64,000 bases of DNA from positions 1,032,073 to 1,096,072 of the forward strand of contig NZ_CP011975.1 in NCBI RefSeq assembly GCF_001047675.1, given 5' to 3'. Made by a program: the position numbers and the translations under genes. Positions within the stretch are counted from its first letter, which is position 1. Every line of letters starts with the position of its first letter. This stretch comes from Yersinia aleksiciae. Its GTDB lineage: Bacteria; Pseudomonadota; Gammaproteobacteria; Enterobacterales; Enterobacteriaceae. The notes below the pieces were generated by a model that had not been told where the DNA came from, ran no database searches, and was given only the letters and a program-made list of their open reading frames with translations. Positions 47,480 to 58,592 of the stretch are shown here, piece after piece.

Positions 47480-48178
47480 TTAAGGTTGATACGTCAGGCT
47501 ATAGCCCAACCCGCGATGGGTGCGGATGGGCGACTCTTCATCGTAAGTCATGCGCAGTTTTGAGCGCAGAGTTTTGATATGAGTGTCGACAGTGCGATCC
47601 TGGCTCTCTTCCGCCTGCGCCCAGACAATATCCATCAGTTGTTGGCGTGAGAATATGCGCTCAGGGGCCAGCAATAAGGTTTTCAGCAGCAGGTATTCAT
47701 AGCGTGTTAGCCATAGAACTTGTTGATGATAGGTCACACGCGTCCCCGCTTCATCCAGCGTGAAATGACCAAACTGGTGTAGTGCGGCAGGTGTCGAGAA
47801 CGTTTGTGACTTCTGTAAGCGCCGCAAGACGGTGCGAACTCTGGCGCTCACTTCACGGGGCGAAAAGGGTTTCGCAATATAGTCGTCGGCACCTATTTCC
47901 AGACCGACAATCCGGTCCAGCTCTTCGCTACGGGCGGTCAAAAAGACCACCGGCAGTTCCGGCATCTGCGCCAATAGGCGGCGGCAAAGGTCAAAACCGT
48001 TGATATCAGGCAAGCCGACATCGACGATCGCCAGTGCCGGCGGGCCGTTAGCCAGTGCCGCTAGCGCGGGCTCCCCCCGATCAAACCACCGGAGGGTAAA
48101 ACCTTCGCTTTCCAACGTATAAATCAGCGTGTCGGCGATGCTCGGCTCATCTTCCACCAGCCAAATCAAAGGCTTCAT
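47480..48178 (-). CDS. creB: CreB, response regulator
   Basis: 232 aa. Receiver domain with acidic pair ED at 10-11, phospho-acceptor D in LAIVDVGLPD (about 54) and K in YIAKPFSPRE (about 106); C-terminal OmpR-type winged helix (about 130-230, ending THRGLGYSL). Upstream of creC with a 90-bp gap. It should bind the TTCAC tag before creD. E. coli creA is not next to it here. Confidence 0.94.
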   Translation of the reverse strand: MKPLIWLVEDEPSIADTLIYTLESEGFTLRWFDRGEPALAALANGPPALAIVDVGLPDINGFDLCRRLLAQMPELPVVFLTARSEELDRIVGLEIGADDYIAKPFSPREVSARVRTVLRRLQKSQTFSTPAALHQFGHFTLDEAGTRVTYHQQVLWLTRYEYLLLKTLLLAPERIFSRQQLMDIVWAQAEESQDRTVDTHIKTLRSKLRMTYDEESPIRTHRGLGYSLTYQP

Positions 48179-48603
48179 CGATTCAAACCCTCATCAGCAT
48201 CAAAGGAGTGGCGCAGTAGCAGGCAGAGTTGCCGCCACTCATCTTCTGACATGCTATCAGCCGCCAACCATAAACGCTTACGGGTCGAATGGTGACTAGC
48301 CTGTTTTAAGCTCAATAACACCCCATAACGGGTGATCCAGGGCTGTTTAACCACAATCCATTCGAGCCTTTTCCATAGCACCACATTGCCGGGTTTCAGC
48401 CTGATCTCACCCTGACAGGAGGTAATGTTTTTCTGGCTGCGGATACACTCAAACACCACGAGCGTCAGCAATACTAACCATAGCGCGGTATAGCCCTGAG
48501 GCCAGGGCGCGACCAGCGTGAGTATCACCAAAACACCGTGCGTCAATAAAGAGAAAAGTTGAGTGTGCCAGGATACCCGCAGGTCACATCGCCACTGGGC
48601 CAC
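48175..48603 (-). CDS. ygfX: YgfX (CptA), membrane protein paired with SdhE
   Basis: 142 aa with two close membrane segments (about 14-55) and a cytoplasmic tail. The C-terminus overlaps creB by 4 bp, so creBC may be read through from this gene. In E. coli and Serratia it associates with SdhE and has been studied as a possible toxin of division proteins; that role is not certain. Confidence 0.87.
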   Translation of the reverse strand: MAQWRCDLRVSWHTQLFSLLTHGVLVILTLVAPWPQGYTALWLVLLTLVVFECIRSQKNITSCQGEIRLKPGNVVLWKRLEWIVVKQPWITRYGVLLSLKQASHHSTRKRLWLAADSMSEDEWRQLCLLLRHSFDADEGLNR

Positions 48604-48850
48604 GGGCTTTATTTCGTGCTTGAATCAATTTAACCATCTGACGCAGCTCGCTATCCTGCGGCTCCCCATGATTCATCAGCCAATTAAATAAATCAGGGTC
48701 ATCGCATTCGAGTAAACGAATAAAAACCTGCTTCTCATTGTCACTCAAGCCATCATATTCATATTCGAAAAATGGCATGATAGAGATATCCAGTTCACGC
48801 ATGCCACGACGGCACGCCCAGTGAATACGGGCTTTATTATCGATTTCCAT
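48584..48850 (-). CDS. sdhE: SdhE, flavinylation factor
   Basis: 88 aa, near-identical to E. coli SdhE. The RGMRELD motif (residues 15-21), needed for covalent FAD attachment to SdhA and FrdA, is intact. It overlaps ygfX by 20 bp and is divergent from ygfZ, as in E. coli. Confidence 0.95.
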   Translation of the reverse strand: MEIDNKARIHWACRRGMRELDISIMPFFEYEYDGLSDNEKQVFIRLLECDDPDLFNWLMNHGEPQDSELRQMVKLIQARNKARGPVAM

Positions 48851-49116
48851 GTCCTGATTGACTCCTCAATGAAGGATGCTGATAGGCTAAAGGCGCTATA
48901 GTGCTATTTATTTCAATCATAGTCAGCACTCCGCCACAAAATCTGCGGCTATTGTACCTCAGATAGAGGGAATGCGGAGATTGGATAATAATGGCAAATC
49001 CGTGGAATAACTGCTTGCAAAGCTACCCGCCTATTTTACCATTGGTAGCATAAGCTCAGAGCACCTCATTGGCAGGTGCTATTTATTGGCAAGTACTTTT
49101 CAATTGCAGGTAAACA

Positions 49117-50106
49117 ATGGCACATAATACTCCGTTCGCTGCACAACCGCCGGTCGCGTCCTCCGAGCTGCCGTTAACGCTGATTTCACTTGAGGATTGG
49201 GCACTGGTGACCTTAACTGGTGCTGATCGCGTCAAATATCTGCAAGGCCAAGTAACCGCAGATATTGATGCCCTGCCCGCTGATCAACATATTCTTTGCG
49301 CCCATTGTGATGCCAAAGGAAAGATGTGGAGCAACCTGCGGCTGTTTTACCGTGGCGAGGGGCTGGCGTTTATCGAACGTCGCAGTCTGCTTGATAACCA
49401 GCTAAGTGAGCTGAAAAAATACGCCGTGTTCTCCAAAGTGGTGATCGCCGCACAACCCGAGGCGGTTTTATTGGGTGTCGCGGGCACACAGGCAAGAGCC
49501 ACGCTGGCAGAGCTGTTTGCCGAATTACCCGATGCCGAGCATCCGGTGGTACAGCAAGGGAGTAGCACGTTGTTGCACTTCTCGCTGCCAGCCGAACGTT
49601 TCCTGTTGGTGACGGATGCCGAACAGGCGCAGCAACTGGTGGATAAACTGGCTGATCGCGCGCAATTAAATAACAGCAAACAGTGGTTGGCGCTGGATAT
49701 TGAAGCTGGCTTCCCCATCATTGATGCGGATACCAGCGCGCAATTTATTCCGCAAGCCACAAACATTCAGGCGTTGAATGGCATCAGCTTCAGCAAAGGG
49801 TGTTATACCGGGCAGGAGATGGTCGCCAGAGCAAAATACCGTGGCGCTAACAAACGTGCATTGTTCTGGCTCGCGGGTCAAGCCAGCCGTGTACCAGCAG
49901 TCGGTGAAGATTTAGAGTGGCAGTTGGGTGAGAACTGGCGTCGTACCGGTAGTGTGTTGGCAGCGATTCAGCTCAGTGATGGTAAAGTGTGGGTTCAAGC
50001 GGTATTGAATAACGATCTGGCGGCAGACAGTGTGTTGCGGGTGCGTGATGATGCAGATAGTGTGCTTTCTATTCAGCCATTGCCATATTCGCTGGCCGAA
50101 GAGTAA
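49117..50106 (+). CDS. ygfZ: YgfZ, folate-dependent Fe-S cluster protein
   Basis: 329 aa, related to the T-protein of glycine cleavage. The signature KGCYTGQE (about 228-235) with its essential Cys is intact. It supports assembly or repair of certain [4Fe-4S] enzymes such as MiaB. Divergent from sdhE and convergent with yqfA. Confidence 0.95.
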   Translation: MAHNTPFAAQPPVASSELPLTLISLEDWALVTLTGADRVKYLQGQVTADIDALPADQHILCAHCDAKGKMWSNLRLFYRGEGLAFIERRSLLDNQLSELKKYAVFSKVVIAAQPEAVLLGVAGTQARATLAELFAELPDAEHPVVQQGSSTLLHFSLPAERFLLVTDAEQAQQLVDKLADRAQLNNSKQWLALDIEAGFPIIDADTSAQFIPQATNIQALNGISFSKGCYTGQEMVARAKYRGANKRALFWLAGQASRVPAVGEDLEWQLGENWRRTGSVLAAIQLSDGKVWVQAVLNNDLAADSVLRVRDDADSVLSIQPLPYSLAEE

Positions 50107-50123
50107 CCATCAAGTCGCCATAT

Positions 50124-50149
50124 ATTGAGGTCGGTTATCCGGCCTCAAT
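50124..50149. terminator. hairpin between ygfZ and the hemolysin III gene
   Basis: ATTGAGGTCGG/CCGGCCTCAAT stem, one G-T pair, 4-base loop, between two converging genes. Only a short T-rich tail follows. Confidence 0.55.
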
Positions 50150-50165
50150 GTGTTATTTGAAAATA

Positions 50166-50849
50166 TCAAACGTACAGATAGATCGCCATAAAGTGGCAGA
50201 CACTGCCGCCTAATACAAAGCCGTGCCAGATGGCGTGGCCGAAGCGGATGCGTTTCGAGGCGTAGAAAATCACCCCCAGAGTGTACAGCAAGCCACCTAT
50301 CGCCAGCAGCGCCAGCCCGCCAATCTCAAGTTTCACCGCCAACTGATAAATCACGATCAATGATAACCAGCCCATCGTCAGGTAAGTGACCAGTGACAGC
50401 ACTTCAAAGCGGTGAGCAAAGGCCAATTTGAATATCACGCCAACCAGCGCCAGCCCCCAGATAACCGCCATTAAGCCTCGAGCTAAGGGAGAATCCAGCC
50501 CCACCAGCAGAAACGGCGTATAGGTTCCGGCGATTAAAATGTAAATGGCGCAGTGGTCAAACTTCTGTAGCCAGAGTTTCGCTTTGCGGTGTGGGATAGC
50601 GTGATACAAGGTGGAGGCCAGAAACAGCAAAATAATGCTGCCGCCATACAGGCTGTAGCTGGTGAGCGCTTTAGTGTCAGCCCCACTATCCACGGCTTGC
50701 ACCAAGAGCAATACCAATCCGATAATGCCGAGCACCACCCCAATGCCATGGCTGATGCTGTTGGCTATCTCTTCCGCCCAAGGGTAAAGCGGGGTCGTCG
50801 GTGCCGCTGGCACCTCAGAGATTGCCGAAGTAGATGATTTATTCTTCAA
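50166..50849 (-). CDS. trhA: TrhA/YqfA, hemolysin III family membrane protein
   Basis: 227 aa with seven membrane segments. Family motifs: [12 protein letters not shown] near the N-terminus, [13 protein letters not shown] in the middle and the C-terminal [17 protein letters not shown], giving the three conserved His. In E. coli it affects membrane energetics and lipid homeostasis. Converges with ygfZ, as in E. coli. Confidence 0.9.
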   Translation of the reverse strand: MKNKSSTSAISEVPAAPTTPLYPWAEEIANSISHGIGVVLGIIGLVLLLVQAVDSGADTKALTSYSLYGGSIILLFLASTLYHAIPHRKAKLWLQKFDHCAIYILIAGTYTPFLLVGLDSPLARGLMAVIWGLALVGVIFKLAFAHRFEVLSLVTYLTMGWLSLIVIYQLAVKLEIGGLALLAIGGLLYTLGVIFYASKRIRFGHAIWHGFVLGGSVCHFMAIYLYV

Positions 50850-51065
50850 TACTAGTTTTCCTGAATATTATTTGTTTTATCGTACTTAATTGTTATCTCA
50901 TCCGGTGAGCGCTGTAGCAGAGTATCTAATTGCACAAAAATGCCGCACTCAGATTAACTGAGAATGATTCCAGTGTACACGTGTACGCTTAAATATTCTG
51001 TCAGCACATGTAAGCTGCCATGTCGGCGGCGCATCATTCAGGAGAATAGCCGCAAACCCCGTCTG

Positions 51066-51815
51066 TTATTTCCCACCCGCCAGATCCAACACACTGCCCG
51101 TGACATAAGAAGCGTTGTCTGATAGCAACCAGACAATGGCTTCCGCCACTTCTTGCGGGTAGCCGCCACGTTTCATGGGGAGCAAATGTTTAACCCGATC
51201 CACTCGCCCCGGTTCGCCGCCGCTGGCGTGGATATCGGTATAAATCAAGCCCGGCCGCACCCCGTTGACTCTGATGCCCTCAGCGGCTACTTCCAGCGAC
51301 AAACCGATGGTCAGCGTATCAATCGCCCCTTTGGAGGCGGCATAATCCAAGTATTCTCCCGGCGCGCCGAGACGAGCGGCGGCAGAAGAGACATTAACAA
51401 TCGCACCACCATCACCACCGTGGCGATAGGCCATGCGCTTAACGGCTTCGCGGCTGCATAAGAAATAGCCGGTCACATTGGTGGTCAACACCCGATTGAT
51501 GCGCTCGGCGGTTAGCCCTTCAATGCTGGATTGCGTAAACAGAATACCGGCATTATTGACCAATGCGGTGAGCGGCCCGAGTTGCGCTTCAAGTTGCTCA
51601 AACAGCGCGACAACCTGTAGCTCATCAGCAATATCAGCCTGTAATGCCACTGCCAATCCACCCGCAGCAACAATCTCGGCCACCACCTGCTGAGCAGCTT
51701 GTTGGTCATTGATATAATTGACCGCCACCCGATAGCCCTGTTTTGCCAGTAGCAATGCGGTAGCACGACCAATCCCCCGACTACCACCCGTCACCAATGC
51801 AACTTTTTTATGCAT
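51066..51815 (-). CDS. ygfF: YgfF, short-chain dehydrogenase
   Basis: 249 aa classical SDR: TGGSRGIG (9-16), NNAGILF (about 87), Ser in SSAAARLG (about 142) and catalytic YAASKGA (Y about 155, K about 159). NAD(P) oxidoreductase; the E. coli gene also lies next to gcvP. Substrate unknown. Confidence 0.85.
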   Translation of the reverse strand: MHKKVALVTGGSRGIGRATALLLAKQGYRVAVNYINDQQAAQQVVAEIVAAGGLAVALQADIADELQVVALFEQLEAQLGPLTALVNNAGILFTQSSIEGLTAERINRVLTTNVTGYFLCSREAVKRMAYRHGGDGGAIVNVSSAAARLGAPGEYLDYAASKGAIDTLTIGLSLEVAAEGIRVNGVRPGLIYTDIHASGGEPGRVDRVKHLLPMKRGGYPQEVAEAIVWLLSDNASYVTGSVLDLAGGK

Positions 51816-51892
51816 TTATAACCTCCCTATTCCACCGTGAATATTTCCTCAATTTGAGGAGTAAGCGTAGCCATTCATCAAGGAAACACCAA

Positions 51893-52120
51893 CAAAAACA
51901 AAAGGGCCGCTTACGCGACCCTTGAGGTTATTGACAAAGTGCCAGCGGCGGAGAGAACAGGCAGATCGTAAAGACGCCGTAAAATCATCCCTGATGGCTC
52001 GAGCCGCGCCCTCCCTGGCGCGGACGCTTTACTCTTCTACCTGTCCTCTCCGTTTCAGATCGAGTCATCGAGGTTTGTCAGTAGTCTGAAAGCCCACTTA
52101 CGTAACCCTTCATTTCATTG
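51893..52120. repeat. palindromic intergenic element between ygfF and gcvP
   Basis: About 230 bases built as nested inverted repeats. Outer arms: the complement of 51890-51935 and 52074-52115 both begin TTTGTCA(A/G)TA and share CT.AA and TTACG. Inner arms: CGGAGAG..CAGG (51952) with CCTGTCCTCTCCG (52040), and GTAAAG.CG (51968) with CGCTTTAC (52025). The left arm AAGGGTCGC/GCGGCCCTT followed by TTGTTTTTG can act as a terminator for gcvTHP. It looks like a small non-coding mobile or hairpin element (compare the YPAL-type palindromes of yersiniae). It fills the gap; no gene is seen. Confidence 0.65.
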
Positions 52121-52135
52121 ATAGCTGCACCACGT

Positions 52136-55015
52136 TTATTCGTAATCAGCAATAGGCACACATGAGCAAAACAGATTGCGGTCGCCGTAAACATCATCCA
52201 GACGTTTCACCGTCGGCCAATATTTGTTCTCCATCACACCGGCGATGGGGAAGACGGCCAGCTCACGGCTGTAGGGATGCTGCCAGTCACTGACCAACTC
52301 AGCTTGGGTATGAGGCGCATTCACTAGCGGGTTATCTTCCAGCGGCCATTCACCACGGGCCACTTTTTCGATCTCCGCCCGAATCGCCAGCATGGCATCA
52401 ATAAAGCGATCTAGCTCAACTTTGCTTTCAGATTCAGTCGGTTCCACCATCAACGTACCGGCCACCGGGAAGGACATGGTAGGCGCATGGAAACCGAAAT
52501 CAATTAATCGCTTGGCGATATCCATCTCGCTGATGCCTGTCGCCTCTTTTAGCGGGCGAATATCCAGAATACATTCGTGTGCAACGCGACCATCGTGACC
52601 GGTATACAGCACCGGATAGGCCCCTTTAAGTTGGGTCGCAATGTAGTTGGCATTCAAAATCGCCACCTGACTCGCTTGCTTCAGGCCATCGGCCCCCATC
52701 ATGCGGATGTACATCCAACTGATGGGTAAGATAGACGCGCTGCCAAATGGTGCCGCAGAAACCGCCCCTTGCTGAGTGGTCATGCCATCAATTTGCACCA
52801 CACTATGACCGGGAACAAAGGGCGCTAAATGGGCTTTGACGCCAATTGGCCCCATGCCTGGGCCGCCACCGCCGTGTGGGATGCAGAAGGTTTTGTGCAG
52901 GTTAAGGTGTGAGACATCCGCACCGATATAACCCGGCGTGGTAATCCCCACCTGCGCATTCATGTTCGCGCCATCAAGGTAAACCTGACCGCCAAACTGA
53001 TGCACGATCTGGCAAACTTCACGAATCGTCTCTTCGTACACGCCGTGGGTGGACGGGTAAGTCACCATAATGCATGACAGCTCATCACCGGCTTCGCCCG
53101 CTTTTTGGCGCAGGTCGTGCAGGTCAATATTGCCTTGCTTATCACAGGCCACCACCACCACTGACATCCCTGCCATTTGCGCGGAAGCTGGGTTAGTACC
53201 GTGGGCAGAGCTTGGGATCAGGCAGATATGGCGGCTCGCCTGATTACGGCTCTCATGGTAGCGACGGATCGCCAGCAGACCCGCATACTCCCCTTGTGCG
53301 CCCGAGTTAGGCTGCATACAGACGGCGTCATAACCGGTCAGTTGCACCAGCCATTGTGACAGTTGACCAATCATCTGCTGATAGCCAGCCGCTTGCTCCG
53401 GTGGGCAGAATGGGTGCAGCTCAGCGAATTCCGGCCAAGTAATGGGGATCATCTCAGCGGCAGCGTTCAGCTTCATGGTGCAGGAGCCCAGCGGGATCAT
53501 CGCCTGATTCAGCGCCAAATCTTTGCGCTCTAAACGATGCATATAGCGCATCATTTCGGTTTCGCTGTGGTAACGGTTAAAGACTGGATGAGTCAGGATC
53601 GGATCTTGGCGCAGCATTGAAGGCTCAATCGACTGGCTGTGCTGGCTGACTTTGGCATCAAGCTGGTCAATATCCAAGCCGTGATCATCACCAGCTAACA
53701 GGGCGAACAGCACCTGAATGTCTTCACGAGAGGTGGTTTCATCCAGCGTGATACCTACTGCACCATGAATATCAGTTCGCAGATTAATACCAAAACTCAA
53801 TGCACGGGCCATGACTGCGGCTTTGTCTTTGACCTCAACCGTCAGGGTATCAAACCAGTGCTGGAAGCGCAGCGTCAGACCCGCTTGCTGCAAGCCCGCC
53901 GCCAGAATATCGGTCAGGCGATGAATGCGGCCAGCGATGCGCTGCAAGCCCTGTGGGCCATGGTAGACCGCATACAGGCTGGCGATATTGGCCAGTAGCA
54001 CCTGAGACGTACAGATATTGGAGTTGGCTTTCTCGCGGCGGATATGTTGCTCACGGGTTTGCATCGCCATGCGCAGCGCAGTGTTACCGGCAGCATCGCG
54101 CGATACCCCGATAATCCGGCCCGGCATCGAGCGCTTAAATTCGTCACGGCAGGCAAAGAAGGCGGCGTGTGGACCACCGTAGCCCATTGGCACACCAAAG
54201 CGTTGAGCGGAACCGAAGACCACGTCAGCCCCCTGTTTGCCCGGTGCAGTCAGCAGCACCAACGCCATGATATCAGCGGCAACACTGGTAATAATTTTGC
54301 GTTTTTTCAGCTCAGCCAGCAGTGCACTGTAGTCATGCAACTCGCCGGTAGTACCCACTTGTTGCAGCAGTACGCCGAAAATACCGTCCAACTCCAGCAC
54401 TTTTTCTGCGCGATCAATGATCACTTCAAAACCAAAGGTTTCAGCGCGGGTCAGTACCACATCCAGCGTTTGGGGATGAACATCATCGGCGACGAAGAAG
54501 CGGTTAGCGTCTTTCAACTTACTGGCGCGTTTAGCCAGCGCCATGGACTCTGCCGCTGCCGTGGCTTCATCCAGCAAAGAGGCGGACGCCAGATCCAGAC
54601 CGGTCAGGTCTTGGGTCAACTGCTGGAAATTCAGCAGCGCTTCCAAACGGCCCTGAGAAACTTCTGGCTGATAGGGAGTATAAGCGGTGTACCAACCCGG
54701 ATTTTCCAGCATATTGCGCAGGATCACCGGTGGTGTCAGAACTGGGCTGTAGCCCATGCCGATATAGGATTTATAGCATTGATTCTGGCTGGCAATCCCT
54801 TTCAGCTCCGCCAGCGCCTGATGTTCAGTGGCAGCATCACCCACCGGAGGCGGGCTGGGCAATTGGATATCGGCCGGAACAATCTGCTGGATCAATGTAC
54901 TTAACGAGCTGGCACCCACGGCGGCCAACATCTGTTGCTGCTGTTCAGTTGAGGAGCCGATATGGCGCTGAATAAAAGCATCATTATGTTCAAGCTGGCT
55001 GAGATTCTGAGTCAT
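52136..55015 (-). CDS. gcvP: GcvP, glycine dehydrogenase (decarboxylating)
   Basis: 959 aa from the ATG at 55015 (AGGA ribosome site); E. coli GcvP starts at the same MTQ.LSQLE, so the 17 upstream residues of the open frame are left out. PLP-enzyme of the glycine cleavage system; the PLP lysine is in [18 protein letters not shown] (about 700). It decarboxylates glycine and loads the aminomethyl group on GcvH lipoyl. Last gene of gcvTHP. Confidence 0.96.
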   Translation of the reverse strand: MTQNLSQLEHNDAFIQRHIGSSTEQQQQMLAAVGASSLSTLIQQIVPADIQLPSPPPVGDAATEHQALAELKGIASQNQCYKSYIGMGYSPVLTPPVILRNMLENPGWYTAYTPYQPEVSQGRLEALLNFQQLTQDLTGLDLASASLLDEATAAAESMALAKRASKLKDANRFFVADDVHPQTLDVVLTRAETFGFEVIIDRAEKVLELDGIFGVLLQQVGTTGELHDYSALLAELKKRKIITSVAADIMALVLLTAPGKQGADVVFGSAQRFGVPMGYGGPHAAFFACRDEFKRSMPGRIIGVSRDAAGNTALRMAMQTREQHIRREKANSNICTSQVLLANIASLYAVYHGPQGLQRIAGRIHRLTDILAAGLQQAGLTLRFQHWFDTLTVEVKDKAAVMARALSFGINLRTDIHGAVGITLDETTSREDIQVLFALLAGDDHGLDIDQLDAKVSQHSQSIEPSMLRQDPILTHPVFNRYHSETEMMRYMHRLERKDLALNQAMIPLGSCTMKLNAAAEMIPITWPEFAELHPFCPPEQAAGYQQMIGQLSQWLVQLTGYDAVCMQPNSGAQGEYAGLLAIRRYHESRNQASRHICLIPSSAHGTNPASAQMAGMSVVVVACDKQGNIDLHDLRQKAGEAGDELSCIMVTYPSTHGVYEETIREVCQIVHQFGGQVYLDGANMNAQVGITTPGYIGADVSHLNLHKTFCIPHGGGGPGMGPIGVKAHLAPFVPGHSVVQIDGMTTQQGAVSAAPFGSASILPISWMYIRMMGADGLKQASQVAILNANYIATQLKGAYPVLYTGHDGRVAHECILDIRPLKEATGISEMDIAKRLIDFGFHAPTMSFPVAGTLMVEPTESESKVELDRFIDAMLAIRAEIEKVARGEWPLEDNPLVNAPHTQAELVSDWQHPYSRELAVFPIAGVMENKYWPTVKRLDDVYGDRNLFCSCVPIADYE

Positions 55016-55080
55016 TGCTACGAATTCCTGAATAGGGCATGAGACGGGAAGTTGGGCTGATTTCAAAGGGCGTTATTGTT

Positions 55081-55200
55081 GCAGGCAGTTTGGACTCGGA
55101 CAGCGCACAGAAACCGGTACGTACACAGAGTATCTGATAATAACTAGTACGTGAGGATTTCGAGCACTGCCCGGGTTCAAAATGGCAAATAAAATAGCCC
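55081..55200 (-). repeat. dispersed intergenic repeat between gcvH and gcvP
   Basis: On the minus strand the element opens with GGGCTATTTTATTTGCCATT directly after the gcvH stop and continues through GGGCAGTGCTCGAAATCCTC to CTGTCCGAGTCCAAACTGCC. This resembles a sequence I recall in many intergenic regions of Yersinia, Serratia and Pectobacterium. Only one copy is in this window, so the repeat nature rests on recall. Confidence 0.4.
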
Positions 55201-56759
<1,559 letters not shown>

Positions 56760-56771
56760 CTTTTCCCTCAA

Positions 56772-56843
56772 TATACCCGTCGCACTTGACGTCGCAGGGG
56801 ACTAGCTTGCTGCCTATCCGCAACGCCAATGACTTTGGGAATA
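56772..56843. repeat. internally deleted ERIC-like repeat in the gcvT leader
   Basis: 72 bases framed by the inverted ends TATACCCGTCGCACTTGACG and CAACGCCAATGACTTTGGGA, both variants of ERIC ends; the ERIC centre is missing. It ends 12 bp before the gcvT ATG, so it is transcribed into the gcvTHP leader. Confidence 0.55.
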
Positions 56844-56903
56844 ACATTAATGAGTGTTTTGTATCGGCTCCAAAACCCACTAAAAACAGGTATGAGCACC
56901 GCT

Positions 56904-56919
56904 ACGCAAACGATACCTT
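56904..56919. promoter_or_regulatory. putative PurR box upstream of gcvT
   Basis: ACGCAAACGATACCTT matches the PurR consensus ACGCAAACGTTTTCGT in its first nine bases and at 11-12 of 16. PurR is a known repressor of gcvTHP in E. coli. The rest of 56844-57095 is the gcv promoter region (GcvA, Lrp and CRP sites expected, none read with confidence). Confidence 0.4.
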
Positions 56920-57095
56920 TTACCCAACGTTATCACCGAATCTATTCGGTAACCATAAGCTAAAATAAGCGATAACAGAGGTTGAAGGTATAAAGTGCAG
57001 GGGTATTATGCAGAGTTTTCCACTGTAAAACTGCGTACATAGGCACACAATTAACAATTAAACAGTGAAAGTAGCGATGTTATATAACCAAACAA

Positions 57096-57131
57096 CCAAA
57101 ACCCTGTCAGATTCAACTTTTCAGGTTTTGG
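57096..57131 (-). terminator. hairpin after ubiI
   Basis: CCAAAACCTG/CAGGGTTTTGG with one bulge and a 15-base loop, followed on the minus strand by TTGTTTGG. Weak terminator candidate between ubiI and gcvT. Confidence 0.45.
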
Positions 57132-57196
57132 CTGGATGTGAGAAAAACTAATGCGAAAAACAGACTGAAATTAGATTTTTTCAACTGAGAGGAGAT

Positions 57197-58426
57197 TTAC
57201 GAGTCTGGGGATGACGCATCTAACCACGTAGGCAAATCATTTAGCCCCATCGCCTGCCGCACTAACTGCGGTTTAACTCCCGGCAAGTTATCCGCCAGTG
57301 TTAATCCAATATCGCGCAGCAGTTTTTTCGCAGGATGACTGCCCGCAAACAGATCACGAAAGCCCTGCATACTGGCAAGCATCACCGCGGCGCTGTGCTT
57401 ACGGCGGCGTTCATAACGGCGTAGGTAGAGATGTTGACCGATATCTTTGCCCTGACGCTGTAAGCGCCGGAGTTCTGAAACCAGCTCGGCGGCATCCATA
57501 AAGCCCAGATTAACCCCCTGTCCAGCCAATGGATGCACGGTATGGGCAGCATCCCCGACTAACGCCAGCCGATGGGCTGCAAAGCTACGGGCGTAGCGCG
57601 CCATCAGTGGGAAGGTCTGGCGCTCGCTCTCCAATTGGCACTGCCCTAAGCGCATATCAAACGCTATGCCCAGCGTTCGGTTAAACTCCTCGGCAGGCAC
57701 TGCGGCTAATTCGGCAGCGCGTTCAGGGGGCAGTGACCAAACAATGGAGCTGAGATGCGGGTCGCTGAATGGCAGGAAGGCCAGAATGCCGTCGCCATGA
57801 AAGACCTGACGTGCGGTAGCCTGATGAGGCTCTTCAGTGCGGATAGTTGCCACTAGTGCATGATGAGCGTAATCCCAGAAAGTCAGCGGAATATCCGCAT
57901 GTTGGCGCAACCAAGAGTTAGCACCCTCTGCGCCAACAACCAGTTTGGTGCTGAGCATACGATCATCTGTCAGCGTGATAAAAGCTTCGCTTTCTCCCCA
58001 TGCCACCTGTTTGAGGCTGGCCGGAGCCAGCAGTGTGACGTCCGCCAATTGGCTGGCACGCTGCCACAACGCCTGTTGAATCACGCGGTTTTCGATAATG
58101 TGCCCAAGATGACTAAAACCGTATTCATCCGCATGGAAAGTGATTTTGCCGAAACTGTCTTGATCCCAGACTTCCATGCCGCTGTAAGGGCTAGCGCGCA
58201 GTGCTTGAATGCCGTCCCACACGCCAATTTTTTGCAGTAAGCGCTCACTAGCTGCATTGATCGCCGAGACGCGTAACGCCAATTCACCGGTCAAGGGCTC
58301 GGGTAGGGGTTCCGGCGCGGGTTGGTGCTCAAGAATGGCAATGCGCAGGCCACTGCCCTGTAAGCCGCAGGCCAATGCCAGACCGACCATTCCGCCACCG
58401 GCGATTACTACGTCATATGATTGCAT
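57197..58426 (-). CDS. ubiI: UbiI, ubiquinone C5-hydroxylase
   Basis: 409 aa from the ATG at 58426 (MQSYDVVIAGGGMVGLALAC), as in E. coli UbiI/VisC; 25 residues further upstream are open but have no homology. FAD-binding GxGxxG at the start, the GD/DG motif (LVVGAEGANSWLR) and the second FAD motif ALVGDAAHTVHPLAGQGVN (about 290). Aerobic hydroxylation of the ubiquinone ring. Separated from ubiH by an ERIC repeat. Confidence 0.95.
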   Translation of the reverse strand: MQSYDVVIAGGGMVGLALACGLQGSGLRIAILEHQPAPEPLPEPLTGELALRVSAINAASERLLQKIGVWDGIQALRASPYSGMEVWDQDSFGKITFHADEYGFSHLGHIIENRVIQQALWQRASQLADVTLLAPASLKQVAWGESEAFITLTDDRMLSTKLVVGAEGANSWLRQHADIPLTFWDYAHHALVATIRTEEPHQATARQVFHGDGILAFLPFSDPHLSSIVWSLPPERAAELAAVPAEEFNRTLGIAFDMRLGQCQLESERQTFPLMARYARSFAAHRLALVGDAAHTVHPLAGQGVNLGFMDAAELVSELRRLQRQGKDIGQHLYLRRYERRRKHSAAVMLASMQGFRDLFAGSHPAKKLLRDIGLTLADNLPGVKPQLVRQAMGLNDLPTWLDASSPDS

Positions 58427-58465
58427 GCCGAAACATTTCCCCATGAAAATATAGACTTTATTTAC

Positions 58466-58587
58466 CTTATAAATTTCTCGATGCAGGAAGGCGGTAAGCA
58501 AGATAATCCTGGTGAGCTTACATCAGTAAGTGATTCGGGTTATCGAGTACAGCCAACACACCTGCAACGTGAAAGATGACGGGTAAA
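58466..58587. repeat. ERIC repeat between ubiH and ubiI
   Basis: About 122 bases with the ERIC core GAGCTTACATCAGTAAGTGA, then ACAGCCAACACACCTGCAAC and GATGACGGGTA, and a left part GATGCAGGAAGGCGGTAAGC typical of the 127-bp Yersinia form. It fills most of the ubiH-ubiI gap, so the polycistronic mRNA carries a long hairpin there. Confidence 0.85.
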
Positions 58588-58592
58588 AAATT

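Noticed and set aside
54044..54904. 286-codon plus-strand frame opposite gcvP
   Set aside because: Antisense shadow of a high-confidence gene; composition is low-quality and no domain is recognisable.
56760..57196. possible glycine riboswitch in the gcvT leader
   Set aside because: No tandem glycine-aptamer architecture was seen; enterobacterial gcv operons are controlled by GcvA, Lrp and PurR instead.
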